NCBI RefSeq assembly: GCF_023278565.1
Contig: NC_064675.1
Location: 7,874,001-7,938,000 of the forward strand
Direction of reading: 5' to 3'
Length of the DNA stretch: 64,000 bases
From: Colletotrichum lupini
Lineage: Eukaryota; Ascomycota; Sordariomycetes; Glomerellales; Glomerellaceae
Shown: one piece after another, positions 63,600 to 64,000 of the stretch
Position numbering within the stretch: the stretch's first letter is position 1
Layout: each line of letters opens with the position of its first letter
Program-made: the position numbers and the translations under genes
The notes under the pieces: model-generated
Told to the model about the DNA's origin: nothing
The model's database searches: none
The model's input: only the letters and a program-made list of their open reading frames with translations

Positions 63600-63915
63600 A
63601 CGCTATATTATTTCCTTTTTATAATATATTTTATTTACCTAGACTTAACCCACATAATCTAGGCTTAATATTTTTTTATTCATAAATTATTATAATCTAT
63701 ATTAAAAGAATATAGCTATTATAAAAACCGATTATAGATATTTTCGAGGAGCTCTTAATTACGCGCTACTATTCGTACTATTATTTATTATCTTAACTTA
63801 TATTTTTATTTATAAATTAGTTACTATAGCTATTACTAGAGGTCTACAGAGGCTTATTATACTAGTTTTCGGCTTTTTAAATATTAAAAATATTTACGAG
63901 AGACGGAGTAATATA
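63600..63915 (+). repeat. Dispersed repeat R1, copy b
   Basis: Same orientation as the 21.9 kb copy. Shared strings are ctatagctattactagagg near 63826, aatattaaaaatatttacg near 63881, and cctagacttaaccc near 63638. Confidence 0.65.
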
Positions 63916-64000
63916 TATATAATACTATATAATAAAGGCCTATTTAGGTTCTATTGGTCTTACGAGGGCTAGGCGTCTAAAGCCGACGTAAATACTATTT

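Larger units (their letters stand above)
46560..64000. repeat. Right RIP-mutated AT-rich block
   Basis: Same CA/TG depletion as the left block, running to the end of the window. No intact gene is visible. Several + strand coding relics can still be followed, of which one is identifiable (49.1-50.85 kb). It also holds a 13-bp minisatellite and two R1 copies. Stretches not listed separately (46.6-48.8, 51-56.4 and 60.3-62.3 kb) hold only decayed AT-rich sequence in which nothing was recognised. Confidence 0.93.

Noticed and set aside
1..64000. Mitochondrial or bacterial origin because of AT-richness
   Set aside because: The CA/TG-specific depletion, spliceosomal introns with CTRAC branch sites, and fungal nuclear families (BTB, DUF3435, C2H2) rule this out.

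Overview
This window reads as a chromosome segment of a filamentous ascomycete (Pezizomycotina). Two observations support this. First, roughly three quarters of the window carries the signature of repeat-induced point mutation (RIP): CA and TG dinucleotides are almost absent over tens of kilobases, TA is in great excess, and CG is retained. Second, the recognisable genes have short introns (about 47-96 nt), often with CTRAC-type branch sites, and belong to families typical of such fungi. No species can be named from the sequence alone.

Layout. 1-31.7 kb is a heavily RIP-mutated AT-rich block with decayed coding frames on the + strand (3.3, 14.8-16.8 and 30.6-31.1 kb), a TIR element (9.79-11.05 kb) with a telomere-like motif at its left edge, and several minisatellites. 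31.7-34.3 kb is a mosaic: nearly unmutated ends, plus a RIP-interrupted unknown gene and a BTB/POZ gene, then a 30-bp minisatellite. 34.3-37.05 kb is a second RIP block. 37.05-44.3 kb is essentially free of RIP. It holds a decayed gene (38.1-38.9 kb), a divergent pair of spliced unknown genes (39.1-40.0 kb minus, 40.4-41.15 kb plus), a C2H2 zinc-finger gene with one apparent frameshift (41.3-42.36 kb minus), a small CxxC ORF and a 39-bp hairpin minisatellite. A BCS1-like AAA ATPase gene spans 44.0-45.5 kb; its ends are intact but its core is RIP-mutated. 45.5-46.5 kb has weak ORFs. 46.5-64 kb is a third RIP block with a recognisable DUF3435/FluG-domain (tyrosine-recombinase superfamily) relic at about 49.1-50.85 kb, two other long single-frame relics, a 13-bp minisatellite, and copies of a dispersed repeat also present at 21.9 and 36.6 kb.

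How it fits together. The window looks like a heterochromatic, repeat-driven compartment with a small gene island. RIP boundaries fall inside genes (BTB, BCS1-like), so only part of each gene seems to have been recognised as duplicated. In every relic that could be read, most in-frame stops fall where a Gln or Trp codon would be expected, so the original frame and even introns can still be traced. No operational multi-gene system is visible. The most informative items are the within-gene RIP patches, the DUF3435 relic and the unusual hairpin minisatellite. All calls were made by eye, without database searches.
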